A stretch of 64,000 bases of DNA from Rhodospirillales bacterium (GCA_019455065.1 JACFNC010000005.1:124001-188000); one strand, 5' to 3'; shown: positions 24,727 through 33,894, counted from the first letter of the stretch. Notes: generated by a model not told the origin, from the sequence alone. Program-made: numbers and translations.

Positions 24727-26533
24727 TGGCGACGGCCGCTTCGATCGCCAGGGCGCGCGCCTCGGCCTCCAAGCCGATTTGGCGAAGAGCGGTCACGATG
24801 CGATACAGGTTGGTGGGCTCGGCGCCGCCGGCTCCCGCCTCGCCAAGAGACGCCAGGGCCAGCAGCACGGTCTCGGCCTTGCGTCCCGCGGCGGCTGCGC
24901 GCGGCAGCGCGTGCCAAAGGGCCGGTTTGGGCACGACGGCGCCGGTCAGTGGCGGGCCTTCCATAAGTGGCACCCACGCGGCCGCGGGCACCTCGTCGCC
25001 CAGCGACTCGAGCAGCCCGTAAACGATCGCCGCCTGACGCTCGGCCTGCGGCGGCGAGAGCTGGGAGAGGCTGCCGGTCCATGCCACCAGGGCGGCGGGT
25101 GCCACCGGCGGCGCCGAGGGCAGGGCGGCGATGCGGGTGAGGATGGCGGCGGAGGCGGCATGCCCCGCGTCCGTCTGCCCGGCGGCCAGCGGCAGCCAAC
25201 GCTCCGCCGCCGTCGTTTCGCCGACGGCGAGCAGGGCGCGTAGGGCGGGCCCCGCGATCGCGGCCATCTCGGCACCCGGCTGCATTCCGGCCAGCATCGG
25301 CGCGTACAGCCGGGCCGCCGTGAAAAAGGCGCCCTGCATCCGGGCGCCGGCAAGCGCGCTGCCGATGGCCTCGGCCCGCGCGGCCGGCGCGGTCGCCGCC
25401 GTTACCGCCTGATAGAGCAGGGCGCGGCTCCTGGGCGTCGCTTCCGCGGCCAGGTGCGCCGCTGGACGCGCCCGTTCCTCGGGAGTCGGCTGCACGGCGA
25501 GATACAGGTCGGCCAAAGCCGCCGTCGCAAGGGCGCCGATGCGCTCGGCCTTCTCGGCGGCGGCGAGGCGCGTTTCCGTCTCGGCATTTTCGCTCCGGGC
25601 GATGGCGCGCAGGATCGCCGGCTGTCCGGTTGCCGCGGCGTCATGGGGCAGCGGCTTGCCGGCTTCCTTGAACATTGCCAGCAACAAAGGCGAGGGCGCC
25701 GGCAGGCTGGCGACGCCGGCCGCCGGCAGGCCGAGCATGGCCTCCGCCAGCGCGTAGAACGCCGCGTCCGCATGGTCGAATTCGCGCAACAGCGCCACCG
25801 AGAGTTGGGCGTCGGCCGTGCGCCCGTTCACGATCTGGCAAAAGGTACGGACTTTCGCGAGGTAGGCGTCCTCGCCGTCATCGACCAGCTTGTCCCTCTG
25901 CCGGCAGGCTTCCTTCGTTTCACCGGCCAGGAGCAGGGCGTCGATCAGGCGGCGTGCCATTGGTGGCTTCATCGCGGGCTGGGGTATCGCTTCGACCAGG
26001 GCCCGGGTGTTTTCGAGGTCTCCGCTCGCCATCATCGCGTCGACGCGCAAAGCGAGCAGAGGCTTGCCCCCCCAACGCTCGCCGCGTGGCGCGGCGGCCT
26101 CGGACAGCAGCAGTCGACGCATCAGGTCGCGCATGGTCCGCGAAGTCGACGCGGTCGGAAGCCCGGGCAGCAGGCGCTGGACGATGCCCAAACTGGTTCC
26201 CTGCCACATGGCGATGCCGAAGCCGCCCTTGGCCGGTCCCAGAATGCCCACCGAGTTGGGGTCGATCGCCTGCAGCGTGTCCACCTCGACTTGCGGTCCG
26301 AGCGCCGGCGGTCGCTGGGGGGTGGGGGCCGCCGGTTGCGTGGGGGCGGTGGAGGAGGGCGTGTCTTTGGCGCCGTCGGCGAGGCGGGGCGCCGATTGCG
26401 GTGTCAGGACCTGCGGGCCGCGCGGCGCGGGCTGCGCGTGGGCCGCGTTACCCGCGACGACGGCCGCGGAGGCCAGGACCGCCGCCAGCAGCGTGCGTAG
26501 TGGCGTCCGCCAGTCAGCGAACGAAACGGTCAT
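24716..26533 (-). CDS. Large secreted helical protein of unknown function (605 aa)
   Basis: The product has a Sec signal peptide (cleavage after AAHA), then a Pro/Thr-rich stretch to about residue 75 and a long alanine-rich helical region that reads like repeated TPR/antifreeze-type helices (for example TRLAAAEKAERIGALATAALADLYLAV). No catalytic motif is visible. It overlaps the 46-residue membrane-protein gene before it by 20 bases and xerD after it by 11 bases, so all three are coupled. It is probably periplasmic; repeated helical pairs suggest a scaffold or binding protein. I do not know its function. Confidence 0.85.
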   Translation of the reverse strand: MTVSFADWRTPLRTLLAAVLASAAVVAGNAAHAQPAPRGPQVLTPQSAPRLADGAKDTPSSTAPTQPAAPTPQRPPALGPQVEVDTLQAIDPNSVGILGPAKGGFGIAMWQGTSLGIVQRLLPGLPTASTSRTMRDLMRRLLLSEAAAPRGERWGGKPLLALRVDAMMASGDLENTRALVEAIPQPAMKPPMARRLIDALLLAGETKEACRQRDKLVDDGEDAYLAKVRTFCQIVNGRTADAQLSVALLREFDHADAAFYALAEAMLGLPAAGVASLPAPSPLLLAMFKEAGKPLPHDAAATGQPAILRAIARSENAETETRLAAAEKAERIGALATAALADLYLAVQPTPEERARPAAHLAAEATPRSRALLYQAVTAATAPAARAEAIGSALAGARMQGAFFTAARLYAPMLAGMQPGAEMAAIAGPALRALLAVGETTAAERWLPLAAGQTDAGHAASAAILTRIAALPSAPPVAPAALVAWTGSLSQLSPPQAERQAAIVYGLLESLGDEVPAAAWVPLMEGPPLTGAVVPKPALWHALPRAAAAGRKAETVLLALASLGEAGAGGAEPTNLYRIVTALRQIGLEAEARALAIEAAVANGL

Positions 26534-26654
26534 TCGGGATCACTTTTTCAACCTTCGCCGTGGGCGGCGGCGGGTCCCATGTGGCGAGGAAGGCGCCTCC
26601 GCCGACCACGACCGTGAGAACCAGGGCAACCAGGAAGCGGGACACAATGCTCAT
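26514..26654 (-). CDS. 46-residue single-pass membrane protein
   Basis: A short gene: ATG 26654, stop TGA at 26514. The protein has one hydrophobic helix (SRFLVALVLTVVVGGGAFLA) and a periplasm-facing tail WDPPPPTAKVEKVIPNDRF. Codon use is strongly GC-rich at third positions. It overlaps the start of the large secreted protein gene by 20 bases, so it is probably translated together with it and may anchor or assist it. The proline run and the hydrophilic tail look designed rather than random, which is why I call it despite its size. Confidence 0.7.
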   Translation of the reverse strand: MSIVSRFLVALVLTVVVGGGAFLATWDPPPPTAKVEKVIPNDRFVR

Positions 26655-26868
26655 CGGACCAACCTATTGAACTGGACACGTCGACCGCGGCACGGTTACA
26701 AGCCGCAGGGCGGCCCGCACCGCGGGCGAAAGGCCATCCGCCTTTCTTAGTGGGTACGGTAAGGTTCGAAAGTGGCGATTGCGCGGCAGTGTATCGGCCT
26801 TGCGGCCGCCTTTCAACGGCGCTCCGCCGGCCATGCGGGAACGGAACGGCATGCAGGGTAAGGGTGGC

Positions 26869-27411
26869 ATGGTCATTCCTAGGACCATCGTGCTGATCGG
26901 CCTCATGGGGGCGGGCAAGAGTTGCATCGGCCGGCGGCTCGCGGCACGACTGCATCTGCCGTTCCATGATGCGGACGCCGAGATCGAGGCGGCGGCGGGC
27001 TGTTCGGTCAGCGACATCTTCACGCTGTACGGCGAGGCCGCCTTCCGCGACGGCGAACGCAAGGTGATTGCCCGGCTGCTCGCCGGGCCCGTGCACATCC
27101 TGGCGGCGGGGGGTGGTGCTTACATGGACTTGGAAACGCGCCAGCGCATCCACGAAAAGGCCATTTCCATCTGGTTGCGCGCCGACCTCGACGTACTGGT
27201 GAAACGCACCGCCGGGCGCAGCCATCGTCCCCTGCTGCGGCAGGGCAGCCCGCGCGAGGTCCTGCAAAAACTCATCGAGCAACGCTATCCTGTCTATCAG
27301 GAGGCCGACATCGTGGTCGAGAGCCGGGACGAGGCGGTGGAAAGGACGGTCGACCAAGTCATCGCCGCGTTGCGCCGCCACCTGGAGGGCGGGTTGGGGG
27401 AAAGCGCATGA
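26869..27411 (+). CDS. aroK: Shikimate kinase
   Basis: The protein has the Walker A loop LMGAGKSCIGRRLAARL, the shikimate-binding aspartate in FHDADAEIE, the GGGAYM motif and the lid RPLLRQ. It phosphorylates shikimate in the aromatic amino-acid pathway. From ATG 26869 it is 180 residues and has AAGGG just upstream; in-frame ATGs at 26851 and 26833 are possible and would add 6 or 12 residues. It overlaps aroB by four bases. The gene is divergent from the 46-residue protein gene, with about 210 bases between them holding the promoters. Confidence 0.92.
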   Translation: MVIPRTIVLIGLMGAGKSCIGRRLAARLHLPFHDADAEIEAAAGCSVSDIFTLYGEAAFRDGERKVIARLLAGPVHILAAGGGAYMDLETRQRIHEKAISIWLRADLDVLVKRTAGRSHRPLLRQGSPREVLQKLIEQRYPVYQEADIVVESRDEAVERTVDQVIAALRRHLEGGLGESA

Positions 27412-28517
27412 ACCTGCCGCGGCAACTCGAGGTGGACCTCGGCGCCCGCTCTTATTCGATCCTCGTCGGCGACGGCCTATTGCGGCGCGCCGGAGAGTTG
27501 ATGGGGCCCGTGCTGCGGCAGAAGCGTGTGTTCGTGGTTACCGACGAGAACGTCGCGCCGCTCTATCTCGACCCGCTATGCGCCGCGCTCGATGCGGCGG
27601 GCATCTCCCATGCCCATTGCGTCCTTCCGGCCGGCGAGGGAACAAAGTCGTTCCCGTGGCTGGAACGCCTTCTTTCCTCCATGCTCGACGCCCGCTGCGA
27701 GCGGGACACCACCGTCGTGGCGCTCGGCGGCGGCGTGATCGGCGACCTTGCGGGCTTCGCCGCCAGCATCCTCATGCGCGGGGTAGAGTTCGTTCAGGTG
27801 CCGACGACGTTGCTGTCGCAGGTCGACAGTTCCGTCGGCGGGAAGACCGGGATCAACATGCCACACGGCAAGAATTTGGTCGGCACCTTTCACCAGCCGC
27901 GCCTCGTCCTGGCCGACACCGCCACGCTCCGGACGTTGCCGCGGCGCGAGCTCCTGGCCGGTTACGCCGAGGTGGTCAAGTACGGGTTGATCAACGACCC
28001 GACTTTCTTCGACTGGCTTGAGGCCAACGCGGCCAGGGCGCTGGCCGGCGAGGCGGAAGCGCTGCGGCATGCCATCGTGACCAGTTGCCGGGCGAAGGCT
28101 GCCATCGTCGCCGACGACGAGCGCGAGAGCGGGCGGCGCGCCTTGCTCAACCTGGGGCACACCTTCGCCCACGCGTTCGAGGCCGAGACCGGCTATGGAG
28201 CGGCCCTGTTGCATGGCGAGGCGGTGGCGATCGGGATGACGATGGCTTTCCGTCTTTCCGTCCGGCTGGGCCTGTGTTCGCCAGCCGAGGCCGAACGCGT
28301 ACGGGCGCATCTGTCCGCGGTCGGTCTACCGGTGCGCCCGGATATCAACCGGGCATGGGACGCCGCGGCGCTGATCGGTCACATGGCCAGCGACAAGAAG
28401 ACGGTCGGGGGCCGCGTCACCTTCGTGCTCGCCCGCGGGATCGGCCGGGCGCTGCTGGCCCCGGACGTGGCCGACGCCGACGTCGCGGCGGTCCTGGAAG
28501 AGGCCGTTGCCGGCTGA
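27408..28517 (+). CDS. aroB: 3-dehydroquinate synthase
   Basis: A 369-residue enzyme with the NAD-binding glycine motif VALGGGVIGDLAGFAAS, metal-site residues in the Glu/His stretches GYAEVVKYGLI, NLGHTFAHAFE and LLHGEAVAIGM, and the lysine-rich SDKKTVGG loop. It converts DAHP to 3-dehydroquinate. The start ATG overlaps the aroK stop, the standard aroK-aroB arrangement. Length is normal. Confidence 0.95.
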   Translation: MNLPRQLEVDLGARSYSILVGDGLLRRAGELMGPVLRQKRVFVVTDENVAPLYLDPLCAALDAAGISHAHCVLPAGEGTKSFPWLERLLSSMLDARCERDTTVVALGGGVIGDLAGFAASILMRGVEFVQVPTTLLSQVDSSVGGKTGINMPHGKNLVGTFHQPRLVLADTATLRTLPRRELLAGYAEVVKYGLINDPTFFDWLEANAARALAGEAEALRHAIVTSCRAKAAIVADDERESGRRALLNLGHTFAHAFEAETGYGAALLHGEAVAIGMTMAFRLSVRLGLCSPAEAERVRAHLSAVGLPVRPDINRAWDAAALIGHMASDKKTVGGRVTFVLARGIGRALLAPDVADADVAAVLEEAVAG

Positions 28518-28541
28518 CAGCGGCAAGGGGAGGGCTGAAAG

Positions 28542-29813
28542 ATGATGCTGTCCATCGGTGTGATCGCCATTCTGCTCGTGTTCTCGGCCTTCTTCTCGGC
28601 CTCCGAGACGGCGCTCACGGCGGCGTCCAAGCCGCTGATGCATCAGCTCGAAGCCGAGGGCAACCGCCGCGCCGCCATGGTCAATCGCCTGCAGGCGACG
28701 AAAGACCGCATGCTCGGGGCCATCCTCCTCGGCAACAACCTGGTGAACATCCTTGCCTCGGCGGTGGCCACCAGCATTCTGATCGGCATCGCCGGGGAGG
28801 CGGGGGTGGCGTACGCCACGGCGGTCATGACGATCGTGGTGCTGATCTTCGGCGAGATCATTCCGAAGACGTTCGCCATCCATCGTGCAAACGACGTCGC
28901 CCTGCTCGTGGCGCGGCCGATGCGGGGACTGGCCTTCGTGCTCGCCCCGGCTCTGCACGTCCTGCAAGTGATCGTGCGGGGCATCCTTCGCCTGTTCGGG
29001 GCCAGTTTCGCGTCCGACGCCAATCTCAGCACCGCCCTCGCCGAGCTGCGCGGCGCCATCGAGATGCACGCCGGCGAGGACGTGAAGGACGAGCGGGCAA
29101 TGCTGCGCAGTATCCTCGATCTCAACGAGGTCGAGGTGGGCGAGATCATGACCCATCGACGCAACGTCGCCATGCTCGATGCCGGGCAACCGGCCAGCGC
29201 GCTCGTCGACCAGGTGCTCGCCAGCCCCTTCACGCGCCTGCCGCTGTGGCGCGACCATTCCGACAACATCGTCGGGGTCGTGCATGCCAAGGAAGTGCTG
29301 CGCGCCGTCCGCGCCCAAGGATCCGAGGCGGCGGCGTTCGACCTCGCGTCCCTGGCCGCACCGCCGTGGTTCATCCCCGATTCGACCTCGCTGCTCGAGC
29401 AGCTCCAGGCATTCCGCGATCGCCGCGAGCACTTCGCGCTGGTGGTCGACGAATACGGAACGCTGCAAGGGGTGGTGACCCTTGAGGACATCCTCGAGGA
29501 AATCGTGGGCGAGATCTCCGACGAGCTCGACATCGCGGTGCTCGGCGTACGCCCGCAACCAGACGGGTCGTACATTGTCAACGGCGACATCACCATTCGT
29601 GATCTGAACCGGCAATTCGACTGGCGCCTGCCCGACGAGGAGGCCGCGACGGTGGCCGGTCTCGTACTGCACGAGTCGCGCCGCATCCCGGAGGTTGGGC
29701 AAAGCTTCATGTTCCACGGCTTCCGCTTCACGGTTCTGCGCCGGCACCGCAATCAGCTTACCTCGATCCGGATCAAGCCGCCCAAGGAAGGCGGGAAGGG
29801 TCAGAACCCTTGA
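28542..29813 (+). CDS. CNNM/CorC (HlyC)-type membrane protein with CBS domains
   Basis: A 423-residue protein in the order DUF21 membrane domain (about residues 1-185, with three or four helices starting IGVIAILLVFSAFFSASETAL), a CBS pair (EVEVGEIMTHRRN; HFALVVDEYGTLQGVVTLEDIL) and a C-terminal CorC_HlyC domain (YIVNGDITIRDLNRQFDW). This family exports or senses Mg2+ and Co2+ or supports other transporters at the inner membrane. It lies 24 bases after aroB and is likely in the same message. GAGGG before ATG 28542 serves as ribosome site. Confidence 0.9.
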   Translation: MMLSIGVIAILLVFSAFFSASETALTAASKPLMHQLEAEGNRRAAMVNRLQATKDRMLGAILLGNNLVNILASAVATSILIGIAGEAGVAYATAVMTIVVLIFGEIIPKTFAIHRANDVALLVARPMRGLAFVLAPALHVLQVIVRGILRLFGASFASDANLSTALAELRGAIEMHAGEDVKDERAMLRSILDLNEVEVGEIMTHRRNVAMLDAGQPASALVDQVLASPFTRLPLWRDHSDNIVGVVHAKEVLRAVRAQGSEAAAFDLASLAAPPWFIPDSTSLLEQLQAFRDRREHFALVVDEYGTLQGVVTLEDILEEIVGEISDELDIAVLGVRPQPDGSYIVNGDITIRDLNRQFDWRLPDEEAATVAGLVLHESRRIPEVGQSFMFHGFRFTVLRRHRNQLTSIRIKPPKEGGKGQNP

Positions 29814-29845
29814 CCTTTGTCGGCGGTATCCCTTAGTTATCAACC

Positions 29846-30412
29846 ATGCCCCTTACCCCCGCCCAGCCACGCACGCCATACCACCGGCGGACCATCGAAT
29901 GCCGTGGCTATTGTCGCGAGGATGGGCTGTGGGACATCGAGGGGCACCTTGTAGACACCAAGAGCTACGATTTCGACAATCTGTACCGCGGCAAGATTGC
30001 CGCCGGGGCGCCCCTGCACGAAATGTGGATCAGGCTGACCATCGACGAGGATTTCCTGGTCCGCGAGGTCGAGGTCGTCACCGATGCCGCTCCCTTCGTC
30101 AGCTGTTCCGACATCACGGGCGCGTTCGCGGCCCTCAAGGGGTTGCGGATCGGCGGGGGGTTCAACCGCAAGGTTCGGGAGATGTTCGGCGGCAAGAACG
30201 GCTGCACCCATCTGGTCGACCTATTGGGGCCGATGGCCACCACGGCCTATCAGACCCTGTATCCGATTCGCGAGCGCAAGGCGTCGACGTCGACGTCACG
30301 CGAGCGGCCGAAGGTCATCGACACCTGTCACGCGCTGGCCGCGGATGGCGAGGTGGTCAGGAACCAGTGGCCGGACTTCTACGCCGGTCCTGTCCCGGTC
30401 GAGAACGAGTAA
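29846..30412 (+). CDS. DUF2889 family protein
   Basis: A 188-residue protein with the DUF2889 pattern: HRRTIECRGYCREDGLWDIEGHLVDTK, then DNLYRGKIAAGAPLHEMWIRLTID, and a C-terminal segment with GCTHLVDLLGPMATTAYQ. The family has conserved Cys, His and acidic residues, but no established activity. There is no signal peptide, so it is probably cytoplasmic. In many bacteria the gene sits near aromatic or lipid metabolism genes; here it ends the aroK-aroB-corC stretch and faces the exopolysaccharide operon three bases later. Confidence 0.85.
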   Translation: MPLTPAQPRTPYHRRTIECRGYCREDGLWDIEGHLVDTKSYDFDNLYRGKIAAGAPLHEMWIRLTIDEDFLVREVEVVTDAAPFVSCSDITGAFAALKGLRIGGGFNRKVREMFGGKNGCTHLVDLLGPMATTAYQTLYPIRERKASTSTSRERPKVIDTCHALAADGEVVRNQWPDFYAGPVPVENE

Positions 30413-30415
30413 GGA

Positions 30416-31060
30416 TCACCTGCGGGCGACGTCGGGTCGCGCGTTGAACACGACACCGAGCATGGTGCCGCTGACCGCCTGAAGCGCGTCGACGGACTCC
30501 TGCGCCGCCCGGACGCGGGTGCGACCCGCGTGGACGACGAGAAGAATGCCGTCGACCGTGGGCGCAACCGCCAGGGCCAGAGGCGAGTCCGCGACCGGGG
30601 GCACCTCGACGAGCACGAGATCGTGGACGGTGCGCAGCCGATTCCAGGTCTCCCGCAAGGCGCGCGCGTTGAGCACGGACCCCTCGCGGCCGACCTCGTC
30701 GGCCAGCCCGGCCGTCACTGGGACCTCTCCGCCCGCGCCGCGCGTTCTGAAACTGGTCGGCAGGGGTCGAGGGGCGTTGCTCAAGAGCATCACGGACCGT
30801 CCCTGCCGACCCACGGCCAGGTTGGCCAGACGTCCGGCAACCATCGAGGCTCCCTCGCCTTGCCCGCAGGCCAGCACCTGGATGACGCGGCGCGGCCGAT
30901 GCGCCAGGCGCGCCTCGATCGCCTCGTAGAGGCGGCAGAGTTCCCCGTCCTCAGCGGCGCCAGGGGTCAGTCGCCCTTCGGCCGCGGAAGAAAAGGGGAC
31001 CGCGGCCTTCTCGCGACGGTCGCTGTAGGCGTTCTGGAGGGCATCGTAGAGCCGGCTCAT
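30416..31060 (-). CDS. BY-kinase-like (CpsD/exosortase-associated) P-loop protein with degenerate motifs
   Basis: The 214-residue protein starts MSRLYDALQNAYSDRR, the usual opening of exosortase-type tyrosine autokinases, and has the Mrp/BY-kinase fold. All three nucleotide motifs are altered. Walker A reads GQGEGAS with Ala71 in place of the lysine, Walker A' reads VMLLSNAPRP without the DxD pair, and Walker B reads LVLVEVPPV with Glu for Asp. A C-terminal tyrosine cluster is also absent. I therefore expect a non-catalytic regulator of chain length. It is the last gene of the exopolysaccharide operon, 12 bases after the ATPase gene. Confidence 0.75.
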   Translation of the reverse strand: MSRLYDALQNAYSDRREKAAVPFSSAAEGRLTPGAAEDGELCRLYEAIEARLAHRPRRVIQVLACGQGEGASMVAGRLANLAVGRQGRSVMLLSNAPRPLPTSFRTRGAGGEVPVTAGLADEVGREGSVLNARALRETWNRLRTVHDLVLVEVPPVADSPLALAVAPTVDGILLVVHAGRTRVRAAQESVDALQAVSGTMLGVVFNARPDVARR

Positions 31061-31072
31061 CCCAAGATTCTC

Positions 31073-32518
31073 CTAACGCGGCGGTCGCGGCTTGGGCGGC
31101 GGCGGCACGCGCGGAAATGTCAGCACCTGGCCCACGTACAGGCGGTTGACGTTCTCCAGTTGTGGGTTGTTGGCCTGGACCCATTCGACGTGCCGGCGGT
31201 CGATGGCGCCGTAAACCTCGTGCATCAGGCCGAACAGGGTGTCTCCCGGCCGCACCGTGCGGGTAATCGACGGCGCCTTCCGCCCACGGTCGGCGGACTC
31301 CGCCGCCGCGACCAGTGCGGTGATCGCGTCGCGGAGGGGCGAAGGGTCGGCGTCCGGCGCGGTTTCGACCGGAGTGGCCGGGGCGAAAGATGTCTGCGGC
31401 GTTATTCCGACGGCCACCTCCGGCGGCGGCGCAGGAGCGGTCGGCGGCATTTGGACGGGCGGCAACGCCGCTGGCAAATCCGCTTCCGGAACCAGGGCCG
31501 CCAGCAGCGGTGTGGGCTGCGCCTCGGCAGGAGGATCGACCACCGGTTCGGGCGGCGGTGGCGGCGGGGGAAGCGCTTCCGAGGCCGCGGCGACTGGGCG
31601 CGGCCGAGGCGGATCGCCGACGATGAGGGCACCCGCCGCCAGCCCCAACGCCAGCACGCCGGCCGCGCCCGCGGCCACCGGGCCCCAGGGCGGCATGGTC
31701 CATCGGCCCTTCGGTCCGGCGGTGTCGGCGATGACCTCGCGCACGATGCGGGCGTCGACCGGGCGGCGGCGGTAACCGAATCCGTTGATCAGGGCGTTGT
31801 CGGCCAGAATGTTGATGAGTCTGGGAATGCCGCGGGCTTTTCTGACGATCAGGGCAACGGCGCCACTGGTGAAGACCGGCAAATCATCGCCCGCCACCCG
31901 TTCCAGGCGGTGACGGATATAAGCGACGCTTTCCTTGGGACTGAGCGGTCCGATGCGGGTCTGGATGGCGATTCGGCTGCGCAGTTGCCGAAGTTCTGGG
32001 CGCGCCAACAGGTCTTCGAGTTCCCGCTGGCCGACGAGTACGATCTGGATCAGTTTCTCGGTCGCGGTCTCGAGGTTGGAGAGCATGCGCATGTTCTCCA
32101 GCGTGTCGACCGGCATGTTGTGTGCCTCGTCGATGAACAGGACCACCGTCCGCCCGGCTTGGTATTCCTCGATCAGATATTCGTGAAGGCGTTCGACCAT
32201 TCCCGGAACGCCGTCCGGGAAGTGTTCGATGCCGAGGTCGCGCAACGTGGTGACCAGCAGCGAGCGGAACGTCAGGTTGGGGTTGAAAATGTAGACGAAG
32301 CGCAGCTTGTCGCGGTCGATCTCGGCAAGATAGGACCGCAGGATCGTCGTCTTCCCGACGCCCACCTCGCCCGTGATGCAGATGAAGCCCTTTCGCTGGG
32401 CGATGCCGTAGACGATCGCGGCCAGGGCTTCCTTGTACTGATCGGTGAGGAACAGGAACTGGGGGTCGGGGGTGACCCGGAACGGTTCGCCGGTGAATTT
32501 GTAGAAATCGTTGTACAT
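31073..32518 (-). CDS. ExeA-like AAA ATPase fused to a LysM domain
   Basis: Begins at ATG 32518 (MYNDFYKFTGEPFRVTPDPQ) and has 481 residues. The N-terminal 265 residues are an ExeA/GspA-type AAA ATPase with GEVGVGKTT (residues 50-58) and VVLFIDEAHN, the kind associated with exosortase-type polysaccharide operons. A hydrophobic helix (about 280-300), a long Pro/Ala-rich linker with a run of prolines, and a C-terminal LysM domain (TRTVRPGDTLFGLMHEVYGA and VNRLYVGQVLTFPRVPP) follow. This predicts a cytoplasmic ATPase tied to the periplasm, where LysM would bind peptidoglycan. It starts two bases after the chain-length gene ends. Confidence 0.85.
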   Translation of the reverse strand: MYNDFYKFTGEPFRVTPDPQFLFLTDQYKEALAAIVYGIAQRKGFICITGEVGVGKTTILRSYLAEIDRDKLRFVYIFNPNLTFRSLLVTTLRDLGIEHFPDGVPGMVERLHEYLIEEYQAGRTVVLFIDEAHNMPVDTLENMRMLSNLETATEKLIQIVLVGQRELEDLLARPELRQLRSRIAIQTRIGPLSPKESVAYIRHRLERVAGDDLPVFTSGAVALIVRKARGIPRLINILADNALINGFGYRRRPVDARIVREVIADTAGPKGRWTMPPWGPVAAGAAGVLALGLAAGALIVGDPPRPRPVAAASEALPPPPPPPEPVVDPPAEAQPTPLLAALVPEADLPAALPPVQMPPTAPAPPPEVAVGITPQTSFAPATPVETAPDADPSPLRDAITALVAAAESADRGRKAPSITRTVRPGDTLFGLMHEVYGAIDRRHVEWVQANNPQLENVNRLYVGQVLTFPRVPPPPKPRPPR

Positions 32519-32520
32519 GG

Positions 32521-33894
32521 CTAAGGCCGCGGCGCCAGCGTGGCCAGGACCGGCAGCCCGAGCCGCCGCTCCACGGCCTCGACCGTTTCCAGGCGGCCTG
32601 AGAAGCGGTCGGCCAACGCCGCCGCCGCCACCCCCATGACGATGCCGACAAGCACCGCGAGCGGCAGGTCGCGCGCCGGTTTCGGCCATACCGGCGCCGG
32701 CAATGCCACCGCTGGCCGAAGCAGGCGCACGGTGGCGTGGCGCAACACGTCCCCGCTCGCGCCTGACAAGGCATTTGGCTGGTGCGACAGGGCGGCCGTT
32801 TCCTGGCGCAGGGACTGGATCTGGGCCTCGATGTCCTTGACCGCCGCCTCGCGGGCCGCCAGGTCGGCAATCCGCCGGTTGGCGCCGGACAGCTGATATT
32901 CGAGCGCCGCCTGCCGTCGCCTTGCCGCGTTCAACGCGGCCTCCGCGCTCAAGACCTGCTTGTGCAGTTCCTGGTGGACGGGGTTCGGGCCGCTGCGCAG
33001 CCGGCTTGCCACACCGGCCTCGGCCGTGCGCAGCGACGTCCTGATGCGGGCGATCTCGTCCCGGATCGCCTGAACCGGCTGGCTGCCTTGTCTGTACCGG
33101 CCAAGGAGTTCCTGCTCGCGCAACTCCAATTCCGCCAACTTGGCCGTGGCGTCGCCCGCCAGATTCGGCGGTGCGGCGTCGGTGGCGAGCGCGATGGAGC
33201 GGGGAGTGCGCCGCAGTTGCTCGCGCAGGGTTTCGAGGCTGCCTTCCAAACCGGCGATCTCCGCCGTCGCGGCCTCAAGGTCGCGTTCGAGCTGGGCGCG
33301 CTGGCGCAGCAGCAGGGGCCGCTGCTCGTCGATGGCGAACGTCACGTTCTCCTGCCGCAGGGCGGACAGCTTTGCGGCCGCCTCCTCATGGTCCCGACGA
33401 AGGATCAGGAGCCGGTCATGCTCGCGGCGGCCGTCGTCCGCCGCGGCGATGAGCCGCTGCCGTTGCTCGAAATAGAGCTCGATCAGGAGATTGAGCGTCG
33501 CCGCGGCATCACCGCGATCAGGTCCGTCCAGGGACAATCGGATCGAACGCGGGTCCAAGGCGTCAACGGTCAAGGCCGCGCCCAGGGCCTCGGTCGCCTC
33601 GACCTCGGACCCGCGTCGCAGCGCCGCCACCGTACGGCGGTGCAATCCGACGTCCCGCAACAGCGCGACTTCGGCGGCAATGACCGCATCCGCGCCGTAT
33701 CCTGCCGGCCGTTCCGCCACCTCGACCGCGAGCATGGCCGTGGCGCGCCAGGTTGCGGGCACGGCAACAACCGCAATCGCCGCCGCCGCGATCACCGCCA
33801 CGGCGACGGCGGCTGCGGTTAGCCGGCGCCGCACCAGCAGGTCGGTCAGGCCGCGGAGGCGCCGCACGGCCGAGCGCCCTGCGTCAGTCGCCAC
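32521..33894 (-). CDS. Wzz/GumC-type polysaccharide chain-length determinant
   Basis: A 457-residue inner-membrane protein: a helix near the N-terminus (AVAVAVIAAAAIAVVAVPATW), a long periplasmic coiled-coil of heptad-like repeats (ERDLEAATAEIAGLEGSLET, ELELREQELLGRYRQGSQPV) and a second helix near the end (PLAVLVGIVMGVAAAALADRF). This is the polysaccharide co-polymerase layout. I chose GTG 33894, which overlaps the end of the export gene by 11 bases; a GTG at 33867 is possible. It should set polymer length together with the outer-membrane export protein and the kinase-like protein of the same operon. Confidence 0.82.
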   Translation of the reverse strand: MATDAGRSAVRRLRGLTDLLVRRRLTAAAVAVAVIAAAAIAVVAVPATWRATAMLAVEVAERPAGYGADAVIAAEVALLRDVGLHRRTVAALRRGSEVEATEALGAALTVDALDPRSIRLSLDGPDRGDAAATLNLLIELYFEQRQRLIAAADDGRREHDRLLILRRDHEEAAAKLSALRQENVTFAIDEQRPLLLRQRAQLERDLEAATAEIAGLEGSLETLREQLRRTPRSIALATDAAPPNLAGDATAKLAELELREQELLGRYRQGSQPVQAIRDEIARIRTSLRTAEAGVASRLRSGPNPVHQELHKQVLSAEAALNAARRRQAALEYQLSGANRRIADLAAREAAVKDIEAQIQSLRQETAALSHQPNALSGASGDVLRHATVRLLRPAVALPAPVWPKPARDLPLAVLVGIVMGVAAAALADRFSGRLETVEAVERRLGLPVLATLAPRP

